This document shows positions 7,547 to 15,214 of a DNA stretch of 64,000 nt, in pieces. Within the stretch, counting starts at the first letter, position 1; each line of letters opens with the position of its first letter. The notes below the pieces were generated by a model that was not told the DNA's origin, did no database searches, and saw only the letters and a program-made list of their open reading frames with translations. The translations under genes were made by a program, and so were the position numbers. The DNA comes from Streptomyces sp. NRRL F-5126 (GTDB lineage Bacteria; Actinomycetota; Actinomycetes; Streptomycetales; Streptomycetaceae), in the NCBI RefSeq assembly GCF_000721265.1, contig NZ_JOFZ01000004.1, forward strand, positions 434,001-498,000, written 5' to 3'.

Positions 7547-8992
7547 TCACGGCGCACGCTCCGCGGGCGGCGCGGCGAGTTCGGCGAGGCGGATCGGCTC
7601 CGCCACCGGCCTGCGGTGCGGCGCGGCCGGATCCGTGTCAGGCGCGCCGAGCCGTGCCCTCAGCTCGGCCACCGTCACACCGCACATCCGCCCCTGGCAG
7701 GGCCCGAGCCCCGCCCTCGTGCCGAGCCGCGCGACCCGCGCCTCGGACGACACCGGGTCGCCGGCAGCCGCGCACACTGCCGCGTAGTCCGTCTCCTCGC
7801 ACCGGCACACGATCGTGTCGCCGCGCAGCCAGCCGGGCCATTGTTCGCCGACCGGATGCGCGTGGGCGAGTCGATCGGCGAACGCGCGGCCCTGGTCGCG
7901 GGCGCGGCGCAGCGGTGCGAGTGTGCGCGCCGCAGGGTCGCCCCCCGCGGCGAACCAGCCCGCCACCGCGCCCTCCGCGCGGGCCGCGGGAGCGCCCGCG
8001 ATGCCGGTGACCTCGCCCGCCGCGTACACCCCGGGCGCGCTCGTGCGCTGGTCCCCGTCGACCTCGACGAACACCTCGGCGGGCGCCGAACCGCGCAGCG
8101 CGCACCCGGACGCGACCGCGAGTTCCAGGCGCGGTGTGAAACCGTGGCCGACGCACACCGCGTCCGCCGCCGTCACCCGCTCGGTGCCCGGCACGACCGA
8201 CCAGTCGCCGCGCACCCGCGCGCTCACGACCTCCTCCACGCGTCCGTCGCCGCGCGCCTCGACCACGGCACGGCCCGGCAGGTACGGCACCCGCTCGCGG
8301 GCCAGCGCCGCCGTGTACGAGGCGAGTTCGCCGGTCTTGCCCGCCTGGGCGGCCAGCTCCCACGGCCTGCGCAGCCAGCCGCGCGTCGCGGAGGCGGCAC
8401 GCGCGGCCTCCAGCACCTCCACGACCCGCGACCCCGCTTCGAGCAGCGACACCGCGACCGGCAGCAGGAACGGTCCCGTGCCCGCCACCACGACCTGGTC
8501 GCCGACCGCCACCCGCTCGCCCTTCGCGAGCGCCTGCGCGGCCCCGGCCGTGAACACGCCGGGCAACTCCCAGCCGGGGAAGGGCAGTACGCGGTCGTGC
8601 GCGCCGGTCGCCAGCACCAGCGAGTCCGGGCGCAGCGTCCGCCGCTGCCGCGGCGATCGGCCGGTGAGCACGTGCACCAACGGGGCGTGTGACGGGTCGT
8701 CCCGTTCGATGGCCCACACCGACGTGTCCGCGAGCCAGGTGGAGCGCCGGTGCCCGATGACCCGCATCGCGCGCTGCTCGAACGCGTCGTAACCGTGCTG
8801 CAGCACGTCGGGGTTGGCCGCCTCGTACGCTTCGGGCAGCATCCGGTGGTACTGGCCGCCCGGCTGCTCCGCCGAGTCGATCAGTGTGACGCGCGCACCC
8901 GCCGCGAGCGCCGCGTCCGCGGCGGCGAGACCCGCCGGGCCCGCGCCCACGACCACCACATGGCTGCCGGCGCCGCCCGTGCTTGCCGTCAC
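7547..8992 (-). CDS. D-hydroxyproline dehydrogenase, alpha-type FAD/NAD(P)-binding subunit
   Basis: This 481-residue flavoprotein has a dinucleotide-binding N-terminus (HVVVVGAGPAGLAAADAAL), a second Rossmann domain (VVVAGTGPFLLPVAVSLLEAG near residue 165), and a C-terminal BFD-like cysteine domain (VCRCEETDY, then LGPCQGRMCG) for an iron-sulfur cluster. This architecture is that of the alpha subunit of heteromeric D-hydroxyproline dehydrogenases and of octopine/nopaline oxidases. It starts at GTG and overlaps the small FeS gene by four bases. It acts with the two upstream genes to oxidise D-hydroxyproline to the pyrroline. Confidence 0.88.
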   Translation of the reverse strand: MTASTGGAGSHVVVVGAGPAGLAAADAALAAGARVTLIDSAEQPGGQYHRMLPEAYEAANPDVLQHGYDAFEQRAMRVIGHRRSTWLADTSVWAIERDDPSHAPLVHVLTGRSPRQRRTLRPDSLVLATGAHDRVLPFPGWELPGVFTAGAAQALAKGERVAVGDQVVVAGTGPFLLPVAVSLLEAGSRVVEVLEAARAASATRGWLRRPWELAAQAGKTGELASYTAALARERVPYLPGRAVVEARGDGRVEEVVSARVRGDWSVVPGTERVTAADAVCVGHGFTPRLELAVASGCALRGSAPAEVFVEVDGDQRTSAPGVYAAGEVTGIAGAPAARAEGAVAGWFAAGGDPAARTLAPLRRARDQGRAFADRLAHAHPVGEQWPGWLRGDTIVCRCEETDYAAVCAAAGDPVSSEARVARLGTRAGLGPCQGRMCGVTVAELRARLGAPDTDPAAPHRRPVAEPIRLAELAAPPAERAP

Positions 8993-9312
8993 CGCTCGCC
9001 CCGCTCGTCCTGCTCGCCCCGTGCCTGCGTGGAGACCGCGTCACCGTCGTGGGCGCGCGTGCGGCAGGCCCGCACGTCGCGCTCGCCGTTGACCGTCACC
9101 AGGCAGTCGAAGCACACACCGATCCCGCAGAACACACCGCGCGGCGCGCCGGAACCGGTCGCCCGCCACGCCGTGCGCCCGGACGCAAGGAGCAGCCCCG
9201 CCACGGTCTGCCCCGCGATCCCGCGCACCGGCTCGCCGTCGACGGTCACCGTCAGCGGTGTCTCCATGCGCCGCACGCGGTCGGTCGCCCTTGGCACGAG
9301 CCTCGGACTCAT
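8989..9312 (-). CDS. D-hydroxyproline dehydrogenase, small 2Fe-2S subunit
   Basis: This 107-residue protein has a plant-type ferredoxin fold with the cysteine set FCGIGVCFDC and a later RACRTRA, typical of the small subunit of heteromeric amino-acid dehydrogenases (the SoxA/HcnA-like N-terminal domain). It overlaps both neighbours by four bases, so all three dehydrogenase subunits are co-translated. The last 15 residues are charged and probably disordered. Confidence 0.87.
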   Translation of the reverse strand: MSPRLVPRATDRVRRMETPLTVTVDGEPVRGIAGQTVAGLLLASGRTAWRATGSGAPRGVFCGIGVCFDCLVTVNGERDVRACRTRAHDGDAVSTQARGEQDERGER

Positions 9313-10505
9313 GTCCTCTCCTCCCCGGCCGGAGACCCGGCCGGTACGTCCTCACCCAGCACCGCGGGCCGCTCCACCCGGAACGGGCCCGCGTCGATCT
9401 CGGGCTCGCGCCCGTCGAGCAGCGAGCGCACCAGCCGCGCCGTTCCCACCGACAGGCCGATGCCCGCGCCCTCGTGGCCGCTCGCGTGCCACAGCCCCGC
9501 CAGCCGCGGATCGGGGCCGATCACCGGCAGGTGGTCGGGAACGTACGGCCTGAAACCGCCGTAGGCGCGCATCACGGACACCGTGGCGAGTGACGGGAAG
9601 AGCCTGAGCGCCTTCGCGGCGATCGCGGACAGCACCTCGGGGCGCGTCCTGGCGTCGAAGCCGACGCGGCGCCTCGACGAGCCGAGCAGCACGCTGCCGG
9701 CGAGCGTCGCCTCGACGACGGCGGACGTCTGGAGATCGCCGGCCCCGCTGCCGACCGCACCGACGTAGTCGGCGTCGTACACCTTGTGGAACACCGTCGG
9801 CGGGAGCGGCGTGGTCACCAGCACCTCGCCGCGCCTCGGCCTGATGTCGACGGGCGCGCCGAGCCGCGCGGCGAGCTCACCCGACCAGGGGCCCGCCGCG
9901 TTGACGAAGACGTCGCCCTCCAGCGTGCCGTGCGACGTGCGGACACCCGTCAGCCGCCCGCCGCGCACGACGCCGCCGAGCACCTCGCGGCCGGAGCGCA
10001 GGGCCGCGCCGGCCGCGAGGGCGCCTGAGAGGAGTGCCGCGGCCGCGCCGGCGGGCTGCACCTGGGCGTCCTGCGGGTAGTGCACGGCCGCGGTGTGCTC
10101 GCGGGTGACGTGCGGCTCCGCGGCGCGCAGCGCGTCCGCGTCCATCGCCTCGGCCACCACTCCCGACTCCCGCTGGGAGGCGGCGAACGGCCGCAGGCCT
10201 TCCGCGCCCGCCTCGGTGGTGGCCACCACGATGCCGCCCTTGGGCTGCCACTCGGCCTGCGCTGCGAGGTCGCCGAGGTCCGCGAGTACCTCGGGCCACA
10301 GCCGCCGGGACAGTTTCGCCAGTTCGAGCTCGGGCCCCGGTCCCTTGTCGGACAGCAGGATGTTGCCCTCGCCGTGGGAGGTGGTCGCGGCCGCCGGGCC
10401 GCCCCGGTCGATCACCAGGACGTCGCAACCCGCGAGGGCGAGTTCCCTGGCGCAGGCGGACCCGACGATGCCGGCACCGAGGATCACGACACGCGTTCGG
10501 TCCAC
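9309..10505 (-). CDS. D-hydroxyproline dehydrogenase, beta-type catalytic FAD subunit (DAO family)
   Basis: This 398-residue flavoenzyme is the substrate-oxidising subunit. It has the N-terminal VVILGAGIVGSACARELA dinucleotide fold and the C-terminal DAO signature (RAYGGFRPYVPDHLPVIGPD, then ASGHEGAGIGLS). DAO relatives include glycine oxidase and sarcosine oxidase beta subunits; the neighbouring epimerase makes cis-4-hydroxy-D-proline the probable substrate. It is the first gene of the operon and starts at GTG behind GAGGAGG. A GTTC-N8-GAAC repeat lies only 12 bases upstream of the start, so repression there would block initiation. Confidence 0.88.
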   Translation of the reverse strand: MDRTRVVILGAGIVGSACARELALAGCDVLVIDRGGPAAATTSHGEGNILLSDKGPGPELELAKLSRRLWPEVLADLGDLAAQAEWQPKGGIVVATTEAGAEGLRPFAASQRESGVVAEAMDADALRAAEPHVTREHTAAVHYPQDAQVQPAGAAAALLSGALAAGAALRSGREVLGGVVRGGRLTGVRTSHGTLEGDVFVNAAGPWSGELAARLGAPVDIRPRRGEVLVTTPLPPTVFHKVYDADYVGAVGSGAGDLQTSAVVEATLAGSVLLGSSRRRVGFDARTRPEVLSAIAAKALRLFPSLATVSVMRAYGGFRPYVPDHLPVIGPDPRLAGLWHASGHEGAGIGLSVGTARLVRSLLDGREPEIDAGPFRVERPAVLGEDVPAGSPAGEERT

Positions 10506-10516
10506 CCGTCCTCCTC

Positions 10517-10532
10517 GTTCTGTAAAGCGAAC
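10517..10532. promoter_or_regulatory. Operator-like inverted repeat before the D-hydroxyproline dehydrogenase operon
   Basis: The sequence is GTTC-TGTAAAGC-GAAC, with outer bases C and G extending the symmetry. The same arrangement, GTTC-N8-GAAC, occurs at 11244-11259 before the divergent regulator gene. It lies just upstream of the GAGGAGG ribosome site of the first dehydrogenase gene. The likely ligand is the XRE-cupin protein encoded between the two sites. Confidence 0.6.
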
Positions 10533-10586
10533 GATCCGAGACTAGGTCGCCCGGGGATGGGTGTCAACGGCCGGCGTGTCAGCCGC

Positions 10587-11183
10587 TCAGTGCGGCGCGC
10601 CGTGCCGCTCCTGCGGCTCACCGGCTCCCGACCTGTAGTGCAGGAGGAGCACCGAGTGCACGGGCCCGTCCGGCGCCGCGTAGCAGTGCGGCAGCGACGC
10701 GTCGAACGACACGTAGTCGCCCGGGCCGAGCTCCACCCGGTGGCCGTCCACCTCCACCGCGAGCGTCCCGCTCTGCACGACCGTGTGCTCGGTGCCCGCG
10801 TGCCCCAGCGACGGCTGGCGCGAGTCCGCCCTGACCTGCTGGTCGTAGAGTTCCATGATCACGCCGCCGGTCTCGATGCGTTGCAGCGGCCGCAGATCGA
10901 CGCCCTCCCCGCTGAGCACCTCGGCGTCCGCCGCGCGCACCACGGTCACCGTGTCGGTGCGGCGCGTGTCGAGCAGGTCCGAGATCGGCATCTCCAGCGC
11001 GCGCGAGAGGCTGAACACCGTCTCGATCGTCGGGTTGCCGGTGGCCGACTCGAGCTGCGAGAGCGTCGCCTTGCCGATCTTCGACAGCCGGGAGAGCTCC
11101 GACAGGGACAGGCCGCGGCGCGTGCGCTCGCGTCTGAGGTTGGCGGCCAGGACGTCCCTGACCGAACTGCTTGCGGGGGTCAC
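10587..11183 (-). CDS. XRE-family regulator with C-terminal cupin domain
   Basis: This 198-residue protein has an HTH_3 domain (residues about 8-65, LSLSELSRLSKIGKATLSQL) joined to a cupin_2 sensor (residues about 115-190, with GTEHTVVQSGTLAVEV and LGPGDYVSFDASLPH). Such HTH-cupin proteins sense small metabolites through the beta-barrel. It is transcribed in the same direction as the hydroxyproline genes, 81 bases upstream of them, and an operator-like repeat precedes each unit. Control of the hydroxyproline operon and of its own gene is therefore inferred. Confidence 0.87.
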   Translation of the reverse strand: MTPASSSVRDVLAANLRRERTRRGLSLSELSRLSKIGKATLSQLESATGNPTIETVFSLSRALEMPISDLLDTRRTDTVTVVRAADAEVLSGEGVDLRPLQRIETGGVIMELYDQQVRADSRQPSLGHAGTEHTVVQSGTLAVEVDGHRVELGPGDYVSFDASLPHCYAAPDGPVHSVLLLHYRSGAGEPQERHGAPH

Positions 11184-11243
11184 TCGATGCTCCTACGGCG
11201 ATCGGCTGCGTTCGTCTCAGCGTACGGGTCGTCCGCGTATGCC

Positions 11244-11259
11244 GTTCGACATAGTGAAC
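11244..11259. promoter_or_regulatory. Operator-like inverted repeat before the XRE-cupin gene
   Basis: The sequence is GTTC-GACATAGT-GAAC, with the same half-sites and the same 8-base spacing as the repeat at 10517-10532. It lies 61 bases upstream of the regulator's start codon, where a promoter would be. This suggests autoregulation. Confidence 0.6.
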
Positions 11260-11417
11260 AGATCGAGCGTGCGGTAACCGAACGGACCTGGCACCGGAGT
11301 GTAGGGCGGCCCGAACGGCCCGCCGCCTCCGGGGACGGCGGCCGAGGACTTCCCGGGAAGCAACCCGTTCCGGAAGGGGGCACAGTGAGAGGACGACGTC
11401 TCGCCAGGGAGCACACG

Positions 11418-12500
11418 GTGACGGTGAAGCGGATGGGGCTCGTGGTGCACCACGGCCGCAGGGACGCGCTGCGCGTGGCGGCCGACGTCCACACATGGGG
11501 CGCCCTGCACAACGTGCAGTGCACGGAGATCGACGTGTGGCAGCACGACGGCCCCCGGCATGCGGAGGAGGACCGGCAAACCGTCGCGGGCCACCCCGAC
11601 CTGGTCGTCACGCTCGGCGGAGACGGCACGTTCCTCCGCGGCGCCCGCATCGCCGCGAAGGGCGACGGGGCCGTGCTGGGCGTCGATCTCGGCACGGTCG
11701 GCTTCCTGACCGAGGTGCCCGCGCAGGACGTCGTCGCCGCCCTTGACGCGGTCAACGAGGACCGCGCCCTCGTCGAGACCCGCATGACGCTCGCCCTGCG
11801 CGCGTCGAAGCCCCTGCGCATCCCCACCAGCATGGAGGCGCTGCTGCGGTCGGGACGCGGTCCCGCCCTGCCCCCGCCCGAGGTGCGCGAGGAGGCCGAC
11901 GCGGTGGACGACTGGGGCGTGGCCCTCGACGTCGCCGCGCTCAACGACATCGTCCTGGAGAAGCTCGTCCGCGACCGCCAGGTCGACCTCGGCGTCTACC
12001 TCGCGGGCCGCCTGCTCGCGTCCTACTCGGCGGACGGCGCCATCGTGGCCACCCCCACGGGCTCCACGGCCTACAGCTTCGCCGCGGGCGGCCCCGTGCT
12101 CTCACCGAACATGGACGCCGTGGTGTTCACCCCGGTGGCCCCGCACATGACCTTCGACCGCACGGTCGTGGCCGCGCCCGACGAACCCGTCGCGCTGCGC
12201 GTCCTGCCGCACTCGGGGCCCGCCGCGCTCAGCGTCGACGGCCGGCTGCGCGGCGTGCTGGAGCCGGGCGACTGGATCGCCGTCCACGCGGCCGACTACC
12301 GGCTGCCCCTGATCAGGCTCGCGCCCACCGACTTCTACCAGCGGCTGCGCCACCGCTTCCGCCTCACCGACGCGCCCGCCACGGACGGGGAAGGCCCCCT
12401 GGACCCGTTCGGCAGGCCCCCGGGCCCCGTCCCCGCCGACCTGGCGCACCTGCGCCTGCCGCCGGCGGACGAGGCCCGCACGGGCGGCCAGGAGGCATGA
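11418..12500 (+). CDS. nadK: NAD kinase
   Basis: This 360-residue ATP-NAD kinase makes NADP. Family signatures are all present: the GGDGTFLRGA ATP-binding loop near residue 68, the LNDIVLEK NAD site, and the glycine-rich GSTAYSFAAGGPVLSPN region. There is a 30-residue insert around ALLRSGRGPALPPPE that is longer than in most NadK proteins, and a Pro/Gly-rich C-terminal tail. The GTG start was chosen for its AGGGAG ribosome site; GTG 11385 and ATG 11433 are alternatives. It is divergent from the XRE-cupin gene. Streptomycetes usually carry more than one NadK, so this may be a secondary copy. Confidence 0.88.
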   Translation: MTVKRMGLVVHHGRRDALRVAADVHTWGALHNVQCTEIDVWQHDGPRHAEEDRQTVAGHPDLVVTLGGDGTFLRGARIAAKGDGAVLGVDLGTVGFLTEVPAQDVVAALDAVNEDRALVETRMTLALRASKPLRIPTSMEALLRSGRGPALPPPEVREEADAVDDWGVALDVAALNDIVLEKLVRDRQVDLGVYLAGRLLASYSADGAIVATPTGSTAYSFAAGGPVLSPNMDAVVFTPVAPHMTFDRTVVAAPDEPVALRVLPHSGPAALSVDGRLRGVLEPGDWIAVHAADYRLPLIRLAPTDFYQRLRHRFRLTDAPATDGEGPLDPFGRPPGPVPADLAHLRLPPADEARTGGQEA

Positions 12501-12509
12501 CAGGCCCGC

Positions 12510-12971
12510 TCAGTGCGTGACGTCGTTCTTGTAGTCGTCCACGCACTGCTGCCGATCCGACTGGCTGTGGGCGTGCCGCAGGCAGTCGCTGTAGTTCTTG
12601 AAGTCGTGCGAGTTCAGCACCGAGACGCCCAGGGCGACGATCAGGCCGCCCGCGATCAGCCCGATCGCGCCCAGCACGGCCCCCGCGATCGCCATCCCAC
12701 GATGCGGCGCCATGCCGCCGCGCGCCCTGCGGGCGCCGAAGATGCCCAGCACGATCCCGATGATGCCGAGGACGATGCCGCCGAACACCGTCCAGAAGAA
12801 CACGATGGCGAGGATCCCCAGCACGAGCGCGGCGACTGCCATGCCGTTGCCGCGCCTGCGCTGCGGATACCCCGGGTCGCCCTGCGGACCCGGGTAGGGC
12901 GGTGCCGAGGGCAGTCCCTCGTGCGGCTGCTCGCTTGAGGACCACGAGGAAGGCCCGGGTGTGGACGACAT
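12510..12971 (-). CDS. DUF4190-type membrane protein
   Basis: This 153-residue protein has a Pro/Ser/Gln-rich cytoplasmic N-terminus of about 42 residues (ending PQRRRGNGM). Two or three glycine-rich hydrophobic segments follow (VAALVLGILAIVFFWTVFG, GIVLGIIGIVLGIFGARRA, and GMAIAGAVLGAIGLIAGGL). It ends in a hydrophilic tail with two cysteines (SDCLRHAH, QQCVDDY) that could form a disulfide outside the membrane. This is the DUF4190 pattern common in actinomycetes. The function is unknown. It is convergent with the NAD kinase gene. Confidence 0.75.
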   Translation of the reverse strand: MSSTPGPSSWSSSEQPHEGLPSAPPYPGPQGDPGYPQRRRGNGMAVAALVLGILAIVFFWTVFGGIVLGIIGIVLGIFGARRARGGMAPHRGMAIAGAVLGAIGLIAGGLIVALGVSVLNSHDFKNYSDCLRHAHSQSDRQQCVDDYKNDVTH

Positions 12972-13060
12972 GTGGCACCACTTCTTCCCTGCACCGGTCG
13001 GGAGCAACGTCATCCCACTTGTGCCCCCGCAGGGCCGGTGCAGTCGGGCAGGTCGGCGGT

Positions 13061-14080
13061 TCAGCGCGCGCGCTGCCGTCCCGTCCACTCCAACAGGGCC
13101 TCCGCAGGCCACGTGTTGACGACCCGCTCGGCCGGCACTCCGCACTCCTCGGCACGGGCGCACCCGCGCTGCTGCCAGCCGAGCTGGCCCGGGGCGTGCG
13201 CGTCGGTGTCGACGGCGAACAGCGTGCCCGCCGCGACAGCGGTGCGCAGCAGCCGGCGCGGCGGATCGAGCCGCTCGGGACGGCAGTTGATCTCGACCGC
13301 CGTACCGGATTCCGCGCACGCCGCGAACACGGCGTCCGCGTCGAACTCCGACTCGGGGCGCCCCCGTCCCGTCAGCAGCCGCCCCGTGCAGTGGCCGAGC
13401 ACGTCCGCGTGCGGATCGCGGACGGCCGCGACCATCCGGCGCGTCATCGCGTGCCGGTCCATCCGCAGTCCGGAGTGCACGGACACGACCACCAGGTCGA
13501 GCCGCGCGAGGAGTTCGGGCTCCTGGTCGAGGCAACCGTCGTCAAGGATGTCGCACTCGATGCCGGTCAGGAGCCGGAACGGCGCCCAGCGGCCGTTCAG
13601 TTCCGCGACGACGTCCAGCTGCTCCCGCAACCGGTCGGCGGACAGCCCGCGTGCGACCGTCAGGCGGGGGGAGTGGTCCGTGAGCACGGCCCACTCGTGT
13701 CCGAGCCCGGCCGCCGCCGCACCCATCGCCTCGATGGTGCTGCCACCGTCGGACCAGTTCGAGTGCAGGTGGCAGTCGCCCCGCAGCGCCGCGAGCAGTT
13801 CCTCCCCGCCCTCGGCGAGCGGCCCCGCCTGCTCGGACTCCAGCCGGGCCAGGTACCCGGGCACGGAGCCGCCGGCAGCCTCCCGCACCACCTCGGCGGT
13901 GCGCGGGCCGATGCCGGACACGCGGGTCAGCGAGCCGGCGGCGAGGCGCGCGGCCAACTCACCGGCCCCCATCGCCGACACCACGCCTGACGCCGTGCGG
14001 AACGCCTTGACCCGATAGGTCTCCGCGCCCGACCGCTCCAGCAGGAACGCGATCCTGTCGAGCGCCGTCACCGGGTCCAT
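13061..14080 (-). CDS. PHP-domain hydrolase with PolX-like helix-hairpin-helix N-terminus
   Basis: This 339-residue protein has an N-terminal helical region resembling DNA polymerase X, including the helix-hairpin-helix VSGIGPRTAEVVREAA near residue 53. A PHP metal-dependent phosphoesterase domain follows, with GDCHLHSNWSDGG near residue 101, AVLTDHSPR, VSVHSG, DVLGHCTGR and VDTDAHAP. The polymerase nucleotidyl-transfer domain of PolX is absent, so a nuclease or phosphoesterase role is more likely than polymerisation. PHP proteins include histidinol phosphatases and exonucleases; the HhH part favours a nucleic-acid substrate. Confidence 0.82.
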   Translation of the reverse strand: MDPVTALDRIAFLLERSGAETYRVKAFRTASGVVSAMGAGELAARLAAGSLTRVSGIGPRTAEVVREAAGGSVPGYLARLESEQAGPLAEGGEELLAALRGDCHLHSNWSDGGSTIEAMGAAAAGLGHEWAVLTDHSPRLTVARGLSADRLREQLDVVAELNGRWAPFRLLTGIECDILDDGCLDQEPELLARLDLVVVSVHSGLRMDRHAMTRRMVAAVRDPHADVLGHCTGRLLTGRGRPESEFDADAVFAACAESGTAVEINCRPERLDPPRRLLRTAVAAGTLFAVDTDAHAPGQLGWQQRGCARAEECGVPAERVVNTWPAEALLEWTGRQRAR

Positions 14081-14129
14081 GCGCCCATTGTCGGCGCGGC
14101 CGTTCGCGCCCGCATCCGGCGGACGCGAA

Positions 14130-14167
14130 GGGGCCCCATGGCGTCAGTGACGACGCCATGGGGCCCC
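14130..14167. terminator. Strong bidirectional hairpin terminator
   Basis: A perfect 16-bp stem, GGGGCCCCATGGCGTC / GACGCCATGGGGCCCC, encloses a 6-base loop. It lies 101 bases beyond the stop of the wall-protein gene on the minus strand and upstream of the PHP gene start. There is no U-tract, as is usual in GC-rich actinomycetes. It probably separates the two transcripts. Confidence 0.75.
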
Positions 14168-14267
14168 GGTGCTCCGATCCGCCCACGAGGAGGTGCCGCG
14201 CCCCCGGCGTACCGCGGCACGGTCCGTCAGCGGACCGGCCGCGCGGCGAACCTGCTCGGGCGCCGGA

Positions 14268-14933
14268 TCAGTGCTGCGCGGCGCGACGCTTGCGCGACGC
14301 CCACAGGATGCCCGCTCCGGCGATCACCACGACGGCGGCCGCCCCGGCGATGACGGGGGTGGAGCTGGACGAACCGGTCTCGGCGAGGTTGTCACCCGAC
14401 GCGCTGGGCGAGGCGACCGGAGCGGCGGCGGCCGACGACGACGCCGGGGCCGGGCCGGCGGGCGCGGAACTCGCCGGAGCGGAGCCGGCGGGCGACGACG
14501 GCGGCTGCGACGACGGCGGCTGCGACGACGGGGGCTGGGACGACGGCGGCTGCGACGACGGCGGGGCGGAGTGACCGGCGCACGCCGCCACCGTCTTCGT
14601 GTCGTCGAAGTTGTACCTGGGGCTGTCGCCCGCCTTCACGATCAGACGGACCTTGATGTCCTTGGCGTGGTCCGGGAGCGGCAGCTTCTTTTTTTGGAAG
14701 CTGCTGCCGAACGTGGTGACGGGCAGCAGGTCCTTGCCGTCCACCGTCAGTTCCACGGTGTTCTTGACCTGGCCGTTGTAGGCCTGCAGATTGACCGACA
14801 CGCTGTCACACGTGAGCTGCCACCTGGGCGTGTGCGCGGACGCCGGGCCGGCCGCGAGGCCCACTCCCAGCACGCCCGCCGCCGCGACCGATATCAGGGC
14901 CCCAGGGCGCCTGAGCGATCCGAATCGAGTCAC
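14268..14933 (-). CDS. LAETG cell-wall anchored surface protein with PPSSQ repeats
   Basis: This 221-residue precursor has a signal peptide (residues 1-32, ending AAGPASAHT). A globular domain of about 110 residues follows, with one cysteine pair (LTCDSVSV and VAACAGH). Then come five proline/serine PPSSQ-type repeats, an Ala/Ser/Pro stalk, and a sorting signal of LAETG near residue 184, a hydrophobic helix (TPVIAGAAAVVVIAGAGILW) and RKRR. LAxTG is the motif cut by class E sortases of Streptomyces. The GTG start has a GGAGGAAA ribosome site. No sortase gene is in the window. The exported domain is not recognised. Confidence 0.88.
   Translation of the reverse strand: MTRFGSLRRPGALISVAAAGVLGVGLAAGPASAHTPRWQLTCDSVSVNLQAYNGQVKNTVELTVDGKDLLPVTTFGSSFQKKKLPLPDHAKDIKVRLIVKAGDSPRYNFDDTKTVAACAGHSAPPSSQPPSSQPPSSQPPSSQPPSSPAGSAPASSAPAGPAPASSSAAAAPVASPSASGDNLAETGSSSSTPVIAGAAAVVVIAGAGILWASRKRRAAQH
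14494..14568. repeat. Five-copy 15-bp tandem repeat encoding PPSSQ
   Basis: Five units of GACGACGGCGGCTGC or close variants run head to tail inside the wall-protein gene. On the coding strand they give the proline/serine spacer. Such repeats change copy number by slippage, so the spacer length may vary between strains. Confidence 0.8.
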
Positions 14934-15135
14934 AGATTTCCTCCGGGGAGTACAAGCGCCGCCCACGATGGCGGCCGGGCGCACAGTACCGCCCTCGTCA
15001 CTCGTGTCCGCCGCCCACCTCTGCCAACTCCGGCTCCTCACGTGCCGGATGTCCGGTTGGAGTGGATGGCGACGCGGCTCGCGCGCATCCGGACACGCCG
15101 TCACTCACCGAACTTCCGCACGTCAGACGGGGTTT

Positions 15136-15147
15136 GTTACAAGTAAC
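15136..15147. promoter_or_regulatory. AT-rich stretch with GTTAC-AA-GTAAC inverted repeat
   Basis: In the 281-bp gap between the wall-protein gene (divergent, on the left) and the end of the membrane-protein gene, the AT content rises from about 15131 to 15168. It contains the inverted repeat GTTAC-AA-GTAAC and the sequence TGTATAAAG. This may be promoter or operator DNA for the wall-protein gene, whose start is about 200 bases away. No other gene is seen in this gap. Confidence 0.35.
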
Positions 15148-15173
15148 CGATAGATGTATAAAGAAATGGTCAA

Positions 15174-15193
15174 GGAGGCCCGAGCGGGCCTCC
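15174..15193. terminator. Hairpin terminator after the FUSC-type gene
   Basis: A perfect GGAGGCCC-GAGC-GGGCCTCC hairpin sits 21 bases past the stop codon of the minus-strand membrane protein gene. On that strand it is followed by TTGACCATTTCTT, a weakly T-rich run. Confidence 0.75.
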
Positions 15194-15214
15194 GGTCGCG
15201 TACCACCGCACCTG

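Noticed and set aside
6785..7557. Possible gene in the gap of the hydroxyproline cluster
   Set aside because: The only open frames give Arg/Pro-rich sequence without a ribosome site or recognisable domain.
14494..14568. Short tandem repeats considered as a CRISPR-like array
   Set aside because: The repeats are contiguous without spacers and encode a proline/serine stalk.
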